Shown: positions 41,770 through 51,625, counted from the stretch's first letter. The stretch: DNA of 64,000 nt from Microcaldota archaeon (GCA_028866715.1 JAGWHO010000001.1:1-64000), one strand, 5' to 3'. The notes: generated from the letters alone by a model not told the origin. Made by a program: numbers and translations.

Positions 41770-42603
41770 TCATCCCTGCTGGTCGAAGCTGCTGGACAGC
41801 TCTTCAACGCTTGTAGGCAGCGAGAAGTTGAACTTGAAGAGGGTATACAGCTCCCTGCCAACGACCCTTATCAGATCGACGTCGAGCGCGCTGAGCGACA
41901 CTTGGAGCGCCTTTATCTGCGAAGTCAGCGAGTCGAGGGCTGCCTTCTCGCTTATGCCTATTGCGGTCGTCTCGACGTACATCAGCGTCGCTATGGGCTT
42001 CTCGCCCTGTGATATCCTGTCAATCTTTGCCTGTATGACGCTTATCCTTCTCTGCAGGTCCGTGATGGTCACCTCGTTCGCGGCATTTACATACGCCCTT
42101 GAGAGCTGGTACTCCTTGTAGGACCTCTTGCCCTCGAGGTCGTCGCGCACCTTCTGGACATCAAGCCCGGCAGACACTACATGGTACTTGAACGGGAAAC
42201 CGAGGCCTATTATCGCGCGCTCCCACTTCTCTGGCGCGCCCGCAAGCTTCATCGGATCCTCGGTCTCTTCGCCCACCTCTTCCTTAAAAGTGTATGCGAA
42301 AAGATTGCCGGTCACGAAGCCGGTAGCGTAGTACAGTCCGTTGACCTCCTTGAGTATCGCGTCCTGGCCCTTGACCAGCTTGTACCCGGCTGCAGGCTGA
42401 AAGGATATGTTGAGAAGGTTCGAGACCAGCGAGAAGAGCATGAAGTCGACCCAGTTTATCATCAGTATCAGCGCGACGCCGACAAGTATTATGAAAAGCG
42501 CGATGTACGTGAATATCCCGCCCCCGAACGCAGGCAAGACCGATATCGATATTAGAGGCATGAGGAGCGCGAACACCAGGTACATTATTCCCTCTTGGTC
42601 CAT
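41770..42603 (-). CDS. Membrane-anchored VirB3/VirB4-N-like protein, second copy
   Basis: These 277 residues begin with two membrane helices (about 7-55). A cytoplasmic alpha/beta domain follows (KGQDAILKEVNGLYYATGFVTGN...), then a coiled-coil stretch and YVETTAIGISEKAALDSLTSQIKAL. The layout matches VirB3 fused to the N-terminal domain of VirB4/TraC, lacking the ATPase. It is weakly similar to the protein encoded just before it. The start follows GGTGATAT within the end of that gene. I infer it anchors the ATPase to the membrane complex. Confidence 0.7.
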   Translation of the reverse strand: MDQEGIMYLVFALLMPLISISVLPAFGGGIFTYIALFIILVGVALILMINWVDFMLFSLVSNLLNISFQPAAGYKLVKGQDAILKEVNGLYYATGFVTGNLFAYTFKEEVGEETEDPMKLAGAPEKWERAIIGLGFPFKYHVVSAGLDVQKVRDDLEGKRSYKEYQLSRAYVNAANEVTITDLQRRISVIQAKIDRISQGEKPIATLMYVETTAIGISEKAALDSLTSQIKALQVSLSALDVDLIRVVGRELYTLFKFNFSLPTSVEELSSSFDQQG

Positions 42604-42604
42604 C

Positions 42605-43438
42605 TCATATCACCTGCTCCTGAACGTTCTTGCTTATCTGCTCGCTCACTGTCGAGAACGGTATGAGATACTCGGGCTCTATGAACTTGAGTATCTCGTC
42701 GCCCACGACTATGCTCGGCGTCACGCCGAAGGTCGTGCCTATCCCTGACATGAGCTCCCTTGCCTTTTGCTGCGCGAGCGTGACTGCCTCGAACTCCTTG
42801 CTGCCCCTTGCGGACACAGCGGCGAACGACGCGAGCTCAAGAGACGTCGCCTTGCTGACATTGTCGAGCATCTTCCTCCACATCGCGAGCTTGCCCCTCA
42901 CCCTCTCAATCTCGCTCTGCGATGCGCCGCCCTGGGTGGCCTTGGCCTCCTCATTTTCTACCTGGTTGATCGTGTCCCTGAGCTTCTGGATGTATGAGTC
43001 CTTGTTCATGACGTAGAGCTCTGATGTGAATCTTGCCGGATCCCTGCTGAGCCCGACGAGCCTGCTGACCTGCTGCGTGAAGTTGATCTTCTCCTCATCG
43101 GACATCTCGGTGGCAGACCTGTAGAGGGGCACGTTGATGTAGACAGTGGCTATGAAGTCCTCGCCTTCCTTCTGCAGCACGGAATCGGCGGAGCTTGAGA
43201 GCCAGTACGGGGTCTGGTCGTTTAGGATTATGAAGCGTTTCTTCTGCCTGAACATCGGTATCATTAGATAGGCGTAATAGCGCGATGCGAACGCGAGCAC
43301 GTCCGCCAGCACCGCGACAAGCAGGACAAGAAGCTTCAGGGCGTCAAAGCCTGCGCCGCTCGGCAGCGCGACAGTGATTGCGAGGAGTATGAAGGACATC
43401 CCAAGGAGCCCTAAGAATATGAATATCTTCTTCTCCAT
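42605..43438 (-). CDS. Membrane-anchored VirB3/VirB4-N-like protein, first copy
   Basis: The 277-aa protein has two N-terminal helices (about 5-50) and a domain containing DFIATVYINVPLYRSATEMSDEEK. A long helix follows (about 150-195), and then FAAVSARGSKEFEAVTLAQQKARELMSGIG. The same order of parts occurs in the next gene, so the two are divergent paralogues. Comparison with the VirB4 N-terminal domain is based on pattern, not on a search. The start is ATG 43438, since the longer frame begins with TTG. Confidence 0.7.
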   Translation of the reverse strand: MEKKIFIFLGLLGMSFILLAITVALPSGAGFDALKLLVLLVAVLADVLAFASRYYAYLMIPMFRQKKRFIILNDQTPYWLSSSADSVLQKEGEDFIATVYINVPLYRSATEMSDEEKINFTQQVSRLVGLSRDPARFTSELYVMNKDSYIQKLRDTINQVENEEAKATQGGASQSEIERVRGKLAMWRKMLDNVSKATSLELASFAAVSARGSKEFEAVTLAQQKARELMSGIGTTFGVTPSIVVGDEILKFIEPEYLIPFSTVSEQISKNVQEQVI

Positions 43439-43486
43439 CAATTCGCCGAGATATAATCAATCCCAAGCCTTTTATTCATTCTCCCG

Positions 43487-44653
43487 CTAGACGAAGCTCC
43501 TTAACCTGCCTGCCATAGGCTTGACCGCACCTCCGAGGAATTGCGACGCCTGGTTTATGAAAGCGTATGTCATCGCTATTATGAGCGACGGATAGAACAG
43601 TATCTGGAGCCAGAACGAGCTCATGGCCTGCTGCACCTGCGAGAGCCGGAGCACCAGCGGGTTGGTCGGGCCGAGGGAGCCGAGCTGCGCGTTTATCGTC
43701 GATGTGCTGAACTTCCCGGCGTTTGCCGCTGCGAGGTTGAGCTGCTGCTGAAGCGTTGGGCCGGTGAAATAGTAGACTATCGCAAACAGGGACGGGGTCA
43801 CTATGAAGAACGCGAGGCCTATGGAGATCATCATGCCCCCGAGCGCCCTTGTCGGAGCTATGGCCCTGAACACCACGCCGGGTGCGAGGAACGTTGGTAT
43901 CGCTGACGACGCAAGGAACGCCAGTATGTAATACTCTGAATAGAGCAGCGCTATCCCGTCCGCAAGGAACGATCCTATCGCGTTTATCGGGTCTATGAAG
44001 AATATGGTTATAGGGATCTTGCCGAGCTGCGTTATGTAGCCTAGCGCCTGGCTCGCCGTGTTGACCGGAAGCGCATATGACCCGACTATCTCTACAGACT
44101 GCGTTATCGAAGTAAGGAACTGCAACGGCACGTATATGTTGTACAGCGACGTGAACGTGGCCTGGGCGCCCTGTATCGTCTGCTGGATCTGGTAGAATGC
44201 GGTTGCATAAGGGTTTATCGCCCCGACAAGCGATCCTGGAAGTATCCCGAACATGACCGCGGATATGTAAAGGAACGCGCCTACCACTATGCCTGACGCC
44301 ATGGCCTCGTATATCTCGCCTATGCCGAAGTTCCTTATCTTGTCGTTCTTGAAGCCAAGGCCGAACATGAATATGACCGAGCCTATCATGAAGCCGAGCA
44401 TTACCGCTATTGACGCTATGGGTATGTAGCCCTTCCACTCGGTGTATATCTGCTGGTTTATCGGGCAGTACCAGGGCTGCGACGTGCTTATCTCCGCTGC
44501 TATGTCCTGGGGCAGAAGGCCGCATCCGCTGGTCTGGGACTGGATCTGCTGCCCGGCTGCCTGGCCTGTTCCCCCTTGCGCGTGCGCCACGTTGAGCATG
44601 ACCGCTAGCGAAGCGACGACGAGCGCAAACAGCAACATCTTTTTTACCTGCAT
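43487..44653 (-). CDS. Polytopic secretion-channel protein (family member 6)
   Basis: A signal peptide (cleavage near AHA|Q, about 26) is followed by about seven hydrophobic segments in 388 aa. The family signature VVFRAIAPTRALGGMMISIGLAFFIVTP lies in the C-terminal half (about 260-287). An N-terminal cytoplasmic IGEIYEAM segment follows the first helix. Both motifs recur in the five genes upstream. I infer a TrbL/VirB6- or CedA-like channel component. The gene is eight bases after its neighbour. Confidence 0.72.
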   Translation of the reverse strand: MQVKKMLLFALVVASLAVMLNVAHAQGGTGQAAGQQIQSQTSGCGLLPQDIAAEISTSQPWYCPINQQIYTEWKGYIPIASIAVMLGFMIGSVIFMFGLGFKNDKIRNFGIGEIYEAMASGIVVGAFLYISAVMFGILPGSLVGAINPYATAFYQIQQTIQGAQATFTSLYNIYVPLQFLTSITQSVEIVGSYALPVNTASQALGYITQLGKIPITIFFIDPINAIGSFLADGIALLYSEYYILAFLASSAIPTFLAPGVVFRAIAPTRALGGMMISIGLAFFIVTPSLFAIVYYFTGPTLQQQLNLAAANAGKFSTSTINAQLGSLGPTNPLVLRLSQVQQAMSSFWLQILFYPSLIIAMTYAFINQASQFLGGAVKPMAGRLRSFV

Positions 44654-44660
44654 ATGACCA

Positions 44661-45818
44661 TCATATGAACTGGCTGAGCAGCGACATGAAATCCACCTGT
44701 TCCCCTACCGCCCTGGAGAAGTCAACTATGAACGCATTGAGCACAGTGAAGTTTAGGAAGGGAATGAATGTAAAGCCTGCGACTATGTAGCCTATCGTGA
44801 GAATAAATGAACCGGCGCCGCCGGTTATTGCCCCTGCCGCTCCGCTAAAGTTCCCCATGGCGAAGGCCACGATGGACTGAAGTATCGGAGTTGCGGCTGC
44901 CGATGCGCCACCTGCCAGGCAGCCTGCGATTGTCGATGCTACAGAACCTGCGCTTGCCATGCCGACAGTCGGGGCCAGGCATGCCATCCCGGAATTCGTG
45001 ACCACGAAGCCGTAGGTTATGCTCACCAACAGCGGGTACACGAGGCCAAGGCCAAGGCCGAATGCGATCATTGCCCCTCCAAATGATCTGGTCACGCCAA
45101 ATGTCCTTACTATCAGCCCCAATGTTAGGAAGAACGACAGGAAGAGCAGCGATCCGGATATCAGTATAAGCTGTATCTGGTTCAGCACCATCATGAACAG
45201 GAATGCCTCGAACCCTATCTTGTAGAGGTTTTCGACACTGACAGGTATCGGGCTGAGCGGCGCCTTGAATGCTGCGCCTATGTTCGGCTGCGTAGGTATA
45301 GGATTTATCGCAATGTTGAGCTCTGGTATGAGTCCTGCAAGATACGAGGTGTAGAACAGCAGGCCCGCCATGGTGAACGATGCTGCGTTGAAAGTGCTGA
45401 GGTCGCACGTTGCAAGAGCGAATATGTCATTGGCGCCTGTGCACGTCGGCGGGACAAGCCCGACGCTGCCGAACGCCCGCTGCGGGCTGAGGAAGAAGAG
45501 ATATGAAAAGAACCCGAATGCGAATATCAGTATTATTGAGACGAGGGCCTCGTATACCTGCATGCGCGACCATGTCTTGGCGTTGGAGCTGCCGATGAAA
45601 CCTGACAGCATGTACACAACAGCCGCAATCGCGGCGATCAGCAGCACGCCTGTTATAGCTACAGGCAGCCAATTTAGCGGAGTTACTGGAAGCTGCGGCG
45701 CAGACTGCGAGGATTGCGTTGCGGACGAGGGCTGCGCATGAGAGTAAGGAACTGCAAGCGCCACCAAGAGAGCCGCCACCGCAAGCGCGAACATCATCCT
45801 AGTTTTCCTTGCAGCCAT
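44661..45818 (-). CDS. Polytopic secretion-channel protein (family member 5)
   Basis: The 385-aa product has a signal peptide ending near SHA|Q and seven or eight membrane segments. After the first helix comes SRMQVYEALVSIILIF. The family signature is IVRTFGVTRSFGGAMIAFGLGLGLVYP (about 235-262). Pairs of Cys in the exposed loops (CTGANDIFALATC; CLAPTV...GCLAGG) could form disulfides. The start overlaps the preceding stop. Confidence 0.72.
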   Translation of the reverse strand: MAARKTRMMFALAVAALLVALAVPYSHAQPSSATQSSQSAPQLPVTPLNWLPVAITGVLLIAAIAAVVYMLSGFIGSSNAKTWSRMQVYEALVSIILIFAFGFFSYLFFLSPQRAFGSVGLVPPTCTGANDIFALATCDLSTFNAASFTMAGLLFYTSYLAGLIPELNIAINPIPTQPNIGAAFKAPLSPIPVSVENLYKIGFEAFLFMMVLNQIQLILISGSLLFLSFFLTLGLIVRTFGVTRSFGGAMIAFGLGLGLVYPLLVSITYGFVVTNSGMACLAPTVGMASAGSVASTIAGCLAGGASAAATPILQSIVAFAMGNFSGAAGAITGGAGSFILTIGYIVAGFTFIPFLNFTVLNAFIVDFSRAVGEQVDFMSLLSQFI

Positions 45819-47287
45819 CATACCACCTTTCTGAGGACGTTGCCTGCCTCGAGCGCCGGCGCCCCGAGCAGGTCCCCCATGCCCTCCATAAAGTCAAACG
45901 AAACAAACAAAGATATCACTACCGCAAACACCGTGTAGAGCACGGGATCCACAACAGCGGTTATGAATCCGGTTACCATGCCGTATCCGAGGCTGGTGAA
46001 GAACTGCAGTATGCCTGTGAACGAGCCGCTGGTTATGGTGCTCCCTGTGTTTTGCTGTATTGTGCCGAGTATGTTGTTCACATCGTAGTTCTGGTAGAGC
46101 GAGAAGCATTGGCCCTGGCCTGGAAGCGCCAACGGGCACGATACGACCGAGCTGCTGGACGGGTAGACGCTCAACATGCCATATAGCATGAACGGGAAGA
46201 GCAGATAGAGCGCTGCGAACATCCCGAGGAAAGCTCCCCCGGCTGCCCGGGTCCATGGCATGCTCCTAAGAACGATCCCGACGTAAAGGAAGAGCGGCAT
46301 GAGGAAGTACAGCAGTCCGAGAAGCACGGCCACGCCGACCATCATCAGTATGAACGCGGACGTGACGCCCATCAGCGTCGCAAGTATGCTGCCAAGTATG
46401 GCAAGCCCGGAGAATGGCGAGAACGAGAAGCCCCAGTCGTTGACCATGAGCTTTATCGTGAGCGACTGGATTATCGATATTATGTTCTGGTCAAGGTTCA
46501 GCACCTCGTACGGTGCGATTAAGTTGGTTTGAACCGTGTTGAGGAGAGAGGAGCAGTCTGCCACAAAGATATTGTTGTTTGCCCCGCCAGTCGGCGCGGC
46601 GAAGAAGCTGTTTGTTCCTGTAGACGTAGATGCAAGTGAGAACGAGCCCACGAACACCACTACCACTATGACCGTTATGAATATCTCGCCGAGCTCGGCC
46701 CTCGCGGTCTGCACCAACCTGCCAAGGCCGAACGACCTGCCTACCATATACAGTATGCCTGCAATCGCGAACATGACGCCGAGAATCGACGCTGCTATAA
46801 GCAGAAGCTGCTGCTCCGGCCCGATGTTATTGCCGAAGAGGCTGTACTGCGGGATTATCCCTCCTGTGGGACCTGTGCACATGTCCGGCAGGCCTGCCGC
46901 AGTCGACTGGGCCACTACAGTGGCCGTGGCAGAGCCAGAGATGGTTTCCGAGGCAGAGTCCTTCACCTGGAAGCCGAGAGCATGTGAGCCCAACGAATAC
47001 GATCTGAAGTCGTATAAGTAGTACCCGCCTGAAGGAACGGTTATCGGGCTGCCCTGCTGCACATTCTGGTCCAGCACGGTTATCGTGTAAGGAGGCGTGC
47101 CCCCAGATGGCGTGACAGTTATCTGGCTGCTTGAGCCGTACGGCACAGTGACCGTGGGCGGCGAAACGGTAAGGGCAAGCGGCCCGCTGGAATCAGAGTG
47201 CGCATACGGCGCAACCAAAACGATGAGCGCTATTGCAGCAGCTGCAAGGAACGCGAAAGTTTTCAGTTGCAATCTGCTCTGCGCCAT
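45818..47287 (-). CDS. Polytopic secretion-channel protein with Ig-like ectodomain (member 4)
   Basis: A signal peptide (YAHS region, near residue 30) leads to a beta-sandwich of about 90 residues (LTVSPPTVTVPYGSSSQITVTPSGGTPPYTITV). After this come seven or so helices with ARAELGEIFITVIVVVVF and the signature IVLRSMPWTRAAGGAFLGMFAALYLLFP (about 340-367). I prefer ATG 47287, which is preceded by GAGTGATATT; an ATG 12 bases earlier overlaps the upstream stop. An Ig-like head on a channel protein suggests contact outside the cell. Confidence 0.72.
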   Translation of the reverse strand: MAQSRLQLKTFAFLAAAAIALIVLVAPYAHSDSSGPLALTVSPPTVTVPYGSSSQITVTPSGGTPPYTITVLDQNVQQGSPITVPSGGYYLYDFRSYSLGSHALGFQVKDSASETISGSATATVVAQSTAAGLPDMCTGPTGGIIPQYSLFGNNIGPEQQLLLIAASILGVMFAIAGILYMVGRSFGLGRLVQTARAELGEIFITVIVVVVFVGSFSLASTSTGTNSFFAAPTGGANNNIFVADCSSLLNTVQTNLIAPYEVLNLDQNIISIIQSLTIKLMVNDWGFSFSPFSGLAILGSILATLMGVTSAFILMMVGVAVLLGLLYFLMPLFLYVGIVLRSMPWTRAAGGAFLGMFAALYLLFPFMLYGMLSVYPSSSSVVSCPLALPGQGQCFSLYQNYDVNNILGTIQQNTGSTITSGSFTGILQFFTSLGYGMVTGFITAVVDPVLYTVFAVVISLFVSFDFMEGMGDLLGAPALEAGNVLRKVV

Positions 47288-47295
47288 AATATCAC

Positions 47296-48804
47296 TCATA
47301 TAAGTCTCTCTAGGCCGCCCAGAGACGTATCGCCTCCGAGAAGCCCTGACAGGCCCAGTATTGCGGTTATCGTCATGAACAGGTTAAGCACAGGAAGCCA
47401 GAACGCGGTTATGCCGATTATGCCGTACGAGTCCAGTATCGCGTAGAACGTGTGCAGCGCTGATTGGGGCTGGCAGTTTGCTGGCAGGCCGATGTTTGGC
47501 ACCGACGATGGCACGGTGGTGCCAGAGAACGACGTGACGGTGGCGACTATCGAAGAGAAGGGTATGAGCAGATACGCTATGTCGGAGAATTCTGCACTGA
47601 ATACGGATTCGCTGACAGGGACTGGGTTGCCCTTGCTGTCTGTCGACACGGTTTCAGGCCAGCACAGGTTGTGCATGGCTATATTCTTGACGTTGGGCTG
47701 CACGAAGAAGTTCATTGTGTAGTCTACCGTGTTGCTCGGGAGCGCGTTGGACGGCAGGGCTGTTACGGTATTGAACCCGAACGATGTGTTAGGTCCGCTT
47801 GGCAGGCCGTGGCCGAGCGTGAGATACTCAATGGAATAAACTGCAGGGAAGAACATTATCAAGCCTATGGCTATCGCCATCAACAGGCCGCCCAGCTTCC
47901 TTGTCAGGAAGTTGCTCCTGAGCACTATGCCTATGAAGAGTATATACGGCCACATGTACAGGAATATCGATACTGTTACAAGCTGCGCTACAAACGATTC
48001 GAGCTCAGAGGTTATCAGCGCGCTGAAGGAGTTCATGTTGTCGGTAAGCAGCTTGTAGCCTGCGTCTGGCGTGAAGTTCATTATGAGATCGAACTGCCTC
48101 GGAGGTGCAGGGATTGGCGCAAGGCACTGCGGTGAAGGAGGCGGCAGGCCCACACATATCTCGGTATAAGGCCTCAGGTTCTGAAGGAACCCGAGAAAGG
48201 CGTCGACAACAAAAGACTGGTTCAGGTTTGTCGCGGTCTGGTTCGTGAGGTTTGCGATTATGACGCCAGTTGATGCAAGCGGATAGTCGAGCTGCTGGGT
48301 CAGCGTAGGCTTCGTGCACTGAAGGTCTACGAGGCTGCATATGCCCCCGTACTGCCCCTGCGGCAGTGTCGCCTGGGACTGCTGCTCAAACGGATATATA
48401 GCGCTGTTCGAGCACGACTGCTGGCCCGTGCCCTGGGACTGCGACAGGAGCGAGCCCTGCCCGGATGAGAGCAGCTGCAGCTGCGAGTTCTGAGCAAGCT
48501 GGTAGCAGAGGCCGGACACAGAGGCCGAGCTGAGCAGATCCGAGGAGCTTAGGGAGCTGTAGAACGCAGCAGAGAACGATGTCAGCACCCCGACGATGAC
48601 TATAACCATCACCACGGTGCCTATCAGCTGGTAGAACTCCGACCTTGCCGATGCCTTTATGCCGTTGTTCTGCAGCAGCACGCCGACAAAGTACCAGACT
48701 GCTACGATCGCTCCGCTGAGCAGGAGCGCACCGACAGTGAGCTGCGCAAGATTGGCCTGCACCGCAGAAAAGCTTGTTATGTCAAACAGGTTCAATGGTA
48801 TCAA
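47296..48804 (-). CDS. Polytopic secretion-channel protein (family member 3)
   Basis: The 502-aa protein starts with a TTG preceded by AGGTG, and it has no cleavable signal peptide. After the first helix comes ARSEFYQLIGTVVMVIVIVG. A large exposed Ser/Gln-rich loop (about 95-220) separates this from the signature IVLRSNFLTRKLGGLLMAIAIGLIMFFP (about 290-317). A second exposed loop follows, and then two more helices. The architecture is that of its neighbours with a larger ectodomain. Confidence 0.7.
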   Translation of the reverse strand: MIPLNLFDITSFSAVQANLAQLTVGALLLSGAIVAVWYFVGVLLQNNGIKASARSEFYQLIGTVVMVIVIVGVLTSFSAAFYSSLSSSDLLSSASVSGLCYQLAQNSQLQLLSSGQGSLLSQSQGTGQQSCSNSAIYPFEQQSQATLPQGQYGGICSLVDLQCTKPTLTQQLDYPLASTGVIIANLTNQTATNLNQSFVVDAFLGFLQNLRPYTEICVGLPPPSPQCLAPIPAPPRQFDLIMNFTPDAGYKLLTDNMNSFSALITSELESFVAQLVTVSIFLYMWPYILFIGIVLRSNFLTRKLGGLLMAIAIGLIMFFPAVYSIEYLTLGHGLPSGPNTSFGFNTVTALPSNALPSNTVDYTMNFFVQPNVKNIAMHNLCWPETVSTDSKGNPVPVSESVFSAEFSDIAYLLIPFSSIVATVTSFSGTTVPSSVPNIGLPANCQPQSALHTFYAILDSYGIIGITAFWLPVLNLFMTITAILGLSGLLGGDTSLGGLERLI

Positions 48805-48813
48805 GTTTCACAC

Positions 48814-49986
48814 CTACAACGTGCTCCAGAACTGCGTGGCTCCTTCTATTCCTCCGTCGAGGGCCTTAGAGAGGCCGCGCGCGAAACCGACTGTTATCGC
48901 GACGTTGAGCGCAAAGAGCATAATACCCACGAATATGAACTGCGCCATCTGGTTGACGAAAGACTGTGCCTGGTTGAGCACAGATACAGGGTCAGGCAGG
49001 GAGGTGAAGCTGCTCGTGACAAGGCTCGCGAAATTCGATGGCAGCTGCATGCCGCTGAAGAACTGGCTCGGCGTTATTGTGCTGAGCGAGTACGTCCCCT
49101 GAAGATACACGTATGAGGGGTTGCTTGCCGAGAATATCCAGTTTATGATGTAGCTGTCGAAGCCCACAGTGAGAGGGTATACTATGTAACCGGCAATGGC
49201 TATTGCGAGCAGCGCGTTGGAGGCGCTCCTCAGGCCGCCTCCAGCAAACGAGAGAGAGCGCAACGCGAGGGCCACCGGCAGCACGATCGCGAACGCTGAG
49301 TACTGAAGCAACGGCAGCGCAAGGTACTGGACCAGGAGCATGCCCGTAGTGACTATGACTATCGGCTCGAAGACCACTATGTACAGCTCGCTTAGCAGCG
49401 TGTAGGTCGTTCCGAAGTCGAGGGTTGGGCTTAAGGTTACTGAAATGAACGCCTTATACGGTTCGCCGGTATCCGGATTTATCTTCGCGTTGCCGAACGC
49501 GTCCTTGAAGAATGTGTTCTTGCTTGTTGATAGGGCATCGGTTATGCCAAGGTTGTTTGCCAGGCTCGCGCCGGTCGAGGTTATTATCTGCCCGTATATC
49601 GAATACTGGAGCGACACCGAATACAGGTTAGTGAGCAGCGACACGCCGGTATTCGTAGCGAGATTGCCTATGTAGTAATCGGCATACTGGAACGGGCCCT
49701 GAGAGGTGCCTGTTATCTGCTGGCTCATGCTTGCGGAGATGTTGCAGGCGGTCTGCGCCAGTCCCATCATGGCCACGATTATTATTATGCTTATGAACAC
49801 CTGCGAGAACTCAGACTTCGTTATCTCAGTGACTCTTGCCCTTGCGGCCGTAGGGAGCATCCTGCTTACGGTATACGCAAACGCTATCACCATCATGCTC
49901 ACAAGTATCACCATAAGGTTCACGCCTATCCAGTTGTTCGCGTAGTCGGAGGCGCCGTAAAGCACGCATGCGGTTGGTAGCACCAT
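48814..49986 (-). CDS. Polytopic secretion-channel protein (family member 2)
   Basis: In 390 aa the first helix is followed by ITKSEFSQVFISIIIIVAMMG. The signature is more divergent: LALRSLSFAGGGLRSASNALLAIAIAGYIVYP (about 240-270), with a short insertion. A Cys pair near the N terminus and after the second helix is exposed. About seven helices are present. It is separated from the first member by seven bases. Confidence 0.7.
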   Translation of the reverse strand: MVLPTACVLYGASDYANNWIGVNLMVILVSMMVIAFAYTVSRMLPTAARARVTEITKSEFSQVFISIIIIVAMMGLAQTACNISASMSQQITGTSQGPFQYADYYIGNLATNTGVSLLTNLYSVSLQYSIYGQIITSTGASLANNLGITDALSTSKNTFFKDAFGNAKINPDTGEPYKAFISVTLSPTLDFGTTYTLLSELYIVVFEPIVIVTTGMLLVQYLALPLLQYSAFAIVLPVALALRSLSFAGGGLRSASNALLAIAIAGYIVYPLTVGFDSYIINWIFSASNPSYVYLQGTYSLSTITPSQFFSGMQLPSNFASLVTSSFTSLPDPVSVLNQAQSFVNQMAQFIFVGIMLFALNVAITVGFARGLSKALDGGIEGATQFWSTL

Positions 49987-49993
49987 ATAAACA

Positions 49994-51625
49994 CTAAAAC
50001 AGTTTGAATTTTCCTATTCCTCTGCGCTTGCTCAGGTCTATGCCGCCCAGGGCTGTCGATATTGCACCGACAGTCACGAGCCCTATCACAAGATCGAACA
50101 CGAACAGTATGAACTGAAGTATCTCGTTTATCGATGAGGTTATGACAAGGTTCAGATCCGGGAATACGCTGTTTATCGAGTCAGAGAATCCTGTATCGAA
50201 CGCATTGTTGTACAGTATCGGCAGGCTCTGCGAGCTCTTGAAGTTGTACACGTTGCTTGCTCCTAGCGTTGCCGCGAGTATCGGGGCTCCTGGCGACAGG
50301 TCTGCGACGAAGTTCTGCGCGCCAGTTATGAATATGCAAGCGACTCCGGAGATACCGGATTCGTTGCATGTGGTCGGGGCAGGAGCTGCGCCGTAACCAG
50401 TAGCCGCGGTGAAGTAGTTGGATATCGGAAGGTTAAAGCCTACGAGAAGCGCGGGGTAGACAAGCGAGGCGCCTATGGCTATCGCTATCATAGTGCCGCC
50501 AAGCGGCCTCAGGAACGGGAATGCCCTGAGGATTATCCCCAATGGGAGGAATACCGCAAAGCCTATCGTGACAATCAGAGGCAGCAGGTCGTTCTGGAAC
50601 TGGAATATGAGCATGACAGGTATGATTATCAGGCTCATCACGTTCTTAAGAAATGAGCTCGTGGTTGCGGCCGGGTTGAGATAGCCGCTGGTATAGATGT
50701 TTGAGTCAGAGCCAAAGCAGACGCAGCCCACGTATATCGGCACAGGCGCCCAGAGGCTCAGGGTTATGCTGCCCAGCGTTGCCACCCCCATCGATAGGCC
50801 GAGATTTGTGGCAAATGCGCCATAAGACGACAGGAGCTGCGGTTGGATGTATGATGTCGCAGCTGTCGCATACAAACTGTCAAGATTTGAAACTATGCTC
50901 GAACCAGCAGATTGTTGCGAACCGTACTGGAACGCTGCGGCATTGCCCGCCACGGCCGTGGCTACCCCGCTGGCAAGCACCATTGATGAGAATATTATCG
51001 CTATGATCAGAGCGCTCTTTCCTGTCTCCCACAGTTCTTTCTTGTACCAGCCCTTGAGCCCTCCAAGTTCTATTATCTCGCCAGCCATGTACGCGACTGC
51101 GACCAACGCAAGCGATAGCGTCAAACCCAATATCGACAATGGGAACGAGTCTGCAATGCATGGACCTATGGCCGTGACGTCGCCGTTGTTCGTTATGCAA
51201 TGCACACCGGCTGACGCAGCCGGTTGCGCGGCGACCCCGCTAGACTGGGTCTGTACTATGTCTACCAGCGTCTCGGCGCTGCCCGTATAGGTGTTGCCCT
51301 TGCTGTCAGTAGCTATTGCCGTCACGATTATGTAGTAGGGCCCTGGCTGGGAGTATGGATGCGAAACGGATAATGAGGTGCTAGGCGGATTTATCGACTG
51401 TGCGACGCCGTTGTTCGAATTGTCGCCCCAGTCTACGGTGACCTGCGACAGCGTAGTGCCTTGAGAGAGCGTGATCGTGCCTGTGAGGCTCACTGTGCCT
51501 AGATTCGGGTTTGTTGGATTGAGCGATATGGTTGGGGCGGATGGTGCTGATTGTGGAAATACCGATATGGTAAGGGCAGCGAACGCTAAAATAGCTAGAA
51601 GCACAGCCCCCCTTGCCGCACGCAT
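49994..51625 (-). CDS. Polytopic secretion-channel protein with PKD-like ectodomain (member 1)
   Basis: The 543-aa product has a signal peptide (about 1-27) and a PKD-like beta domain (about 30-125) with VTVDWGDNSNN and HPYSQPGPYYIIVTA. About eight helices follow, with KKELWETGKSALIIAIIF after the first. The signature is IILRAFPFLRPLGGTMIAIAIGASLVYP (about 375-402). It is the first of the six tandem paralogues and follows a membrane gene by 58 bases. Confidence 0.72.
   Translation of the reverse strand: MRAARGAVLLAILAFAALTISVFPQSAPSAPTISLNPTNPNLGTVSLTGTITLSQGTTLSQVTVDWGDNSNNGVAQSINPPSTSLSVSHPYSQPGPYYIIVTAIATDSKGNTYTGSAETLVDIVQTQSSGVAAQPAASAGVHCITNNGDVTAIGPCIADSFPLSILGLTLSLALVAVAYMAGEIIELGGLKGWYKKELWETGKSALIIAIIFSSMVLASGVATAVAGNAAAFQYGSQQSAGSSIVSNLDSLYATAATSYIQPQLLSSYGAFATNLGLSMGVATLGSITLSLWAPVPIYVGCVCFGSDSNIYTSGYLNPAATTSSFLKNVMSLIIIPVMLIFQFQNDLLPLIVTIGFAVFLPLGIILRAFPFLRPLGGTMIAIAIGASLVYPALLVGFNLPISNYFTAATGYGAAPAPTTCNESGISGVACIFITGAQNFVADLSPGAPILAATLGASNVYNFKSSQSLPILYNNAFDTGFSDSINSVFPDLNLVITSSINEILQFILFVFDLVIGLVTVGAISTALGGIDLSKRRGIGKFKLF

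Noticed and set aside
43476-44525. Long minus-strand frame with Arg/His/Pro-rich product
   Set aside because: It overlaps the real membrane-protein gene in another frame. It lacks signal peptide, helices or any family pattern and has the composition of a shadow frame.
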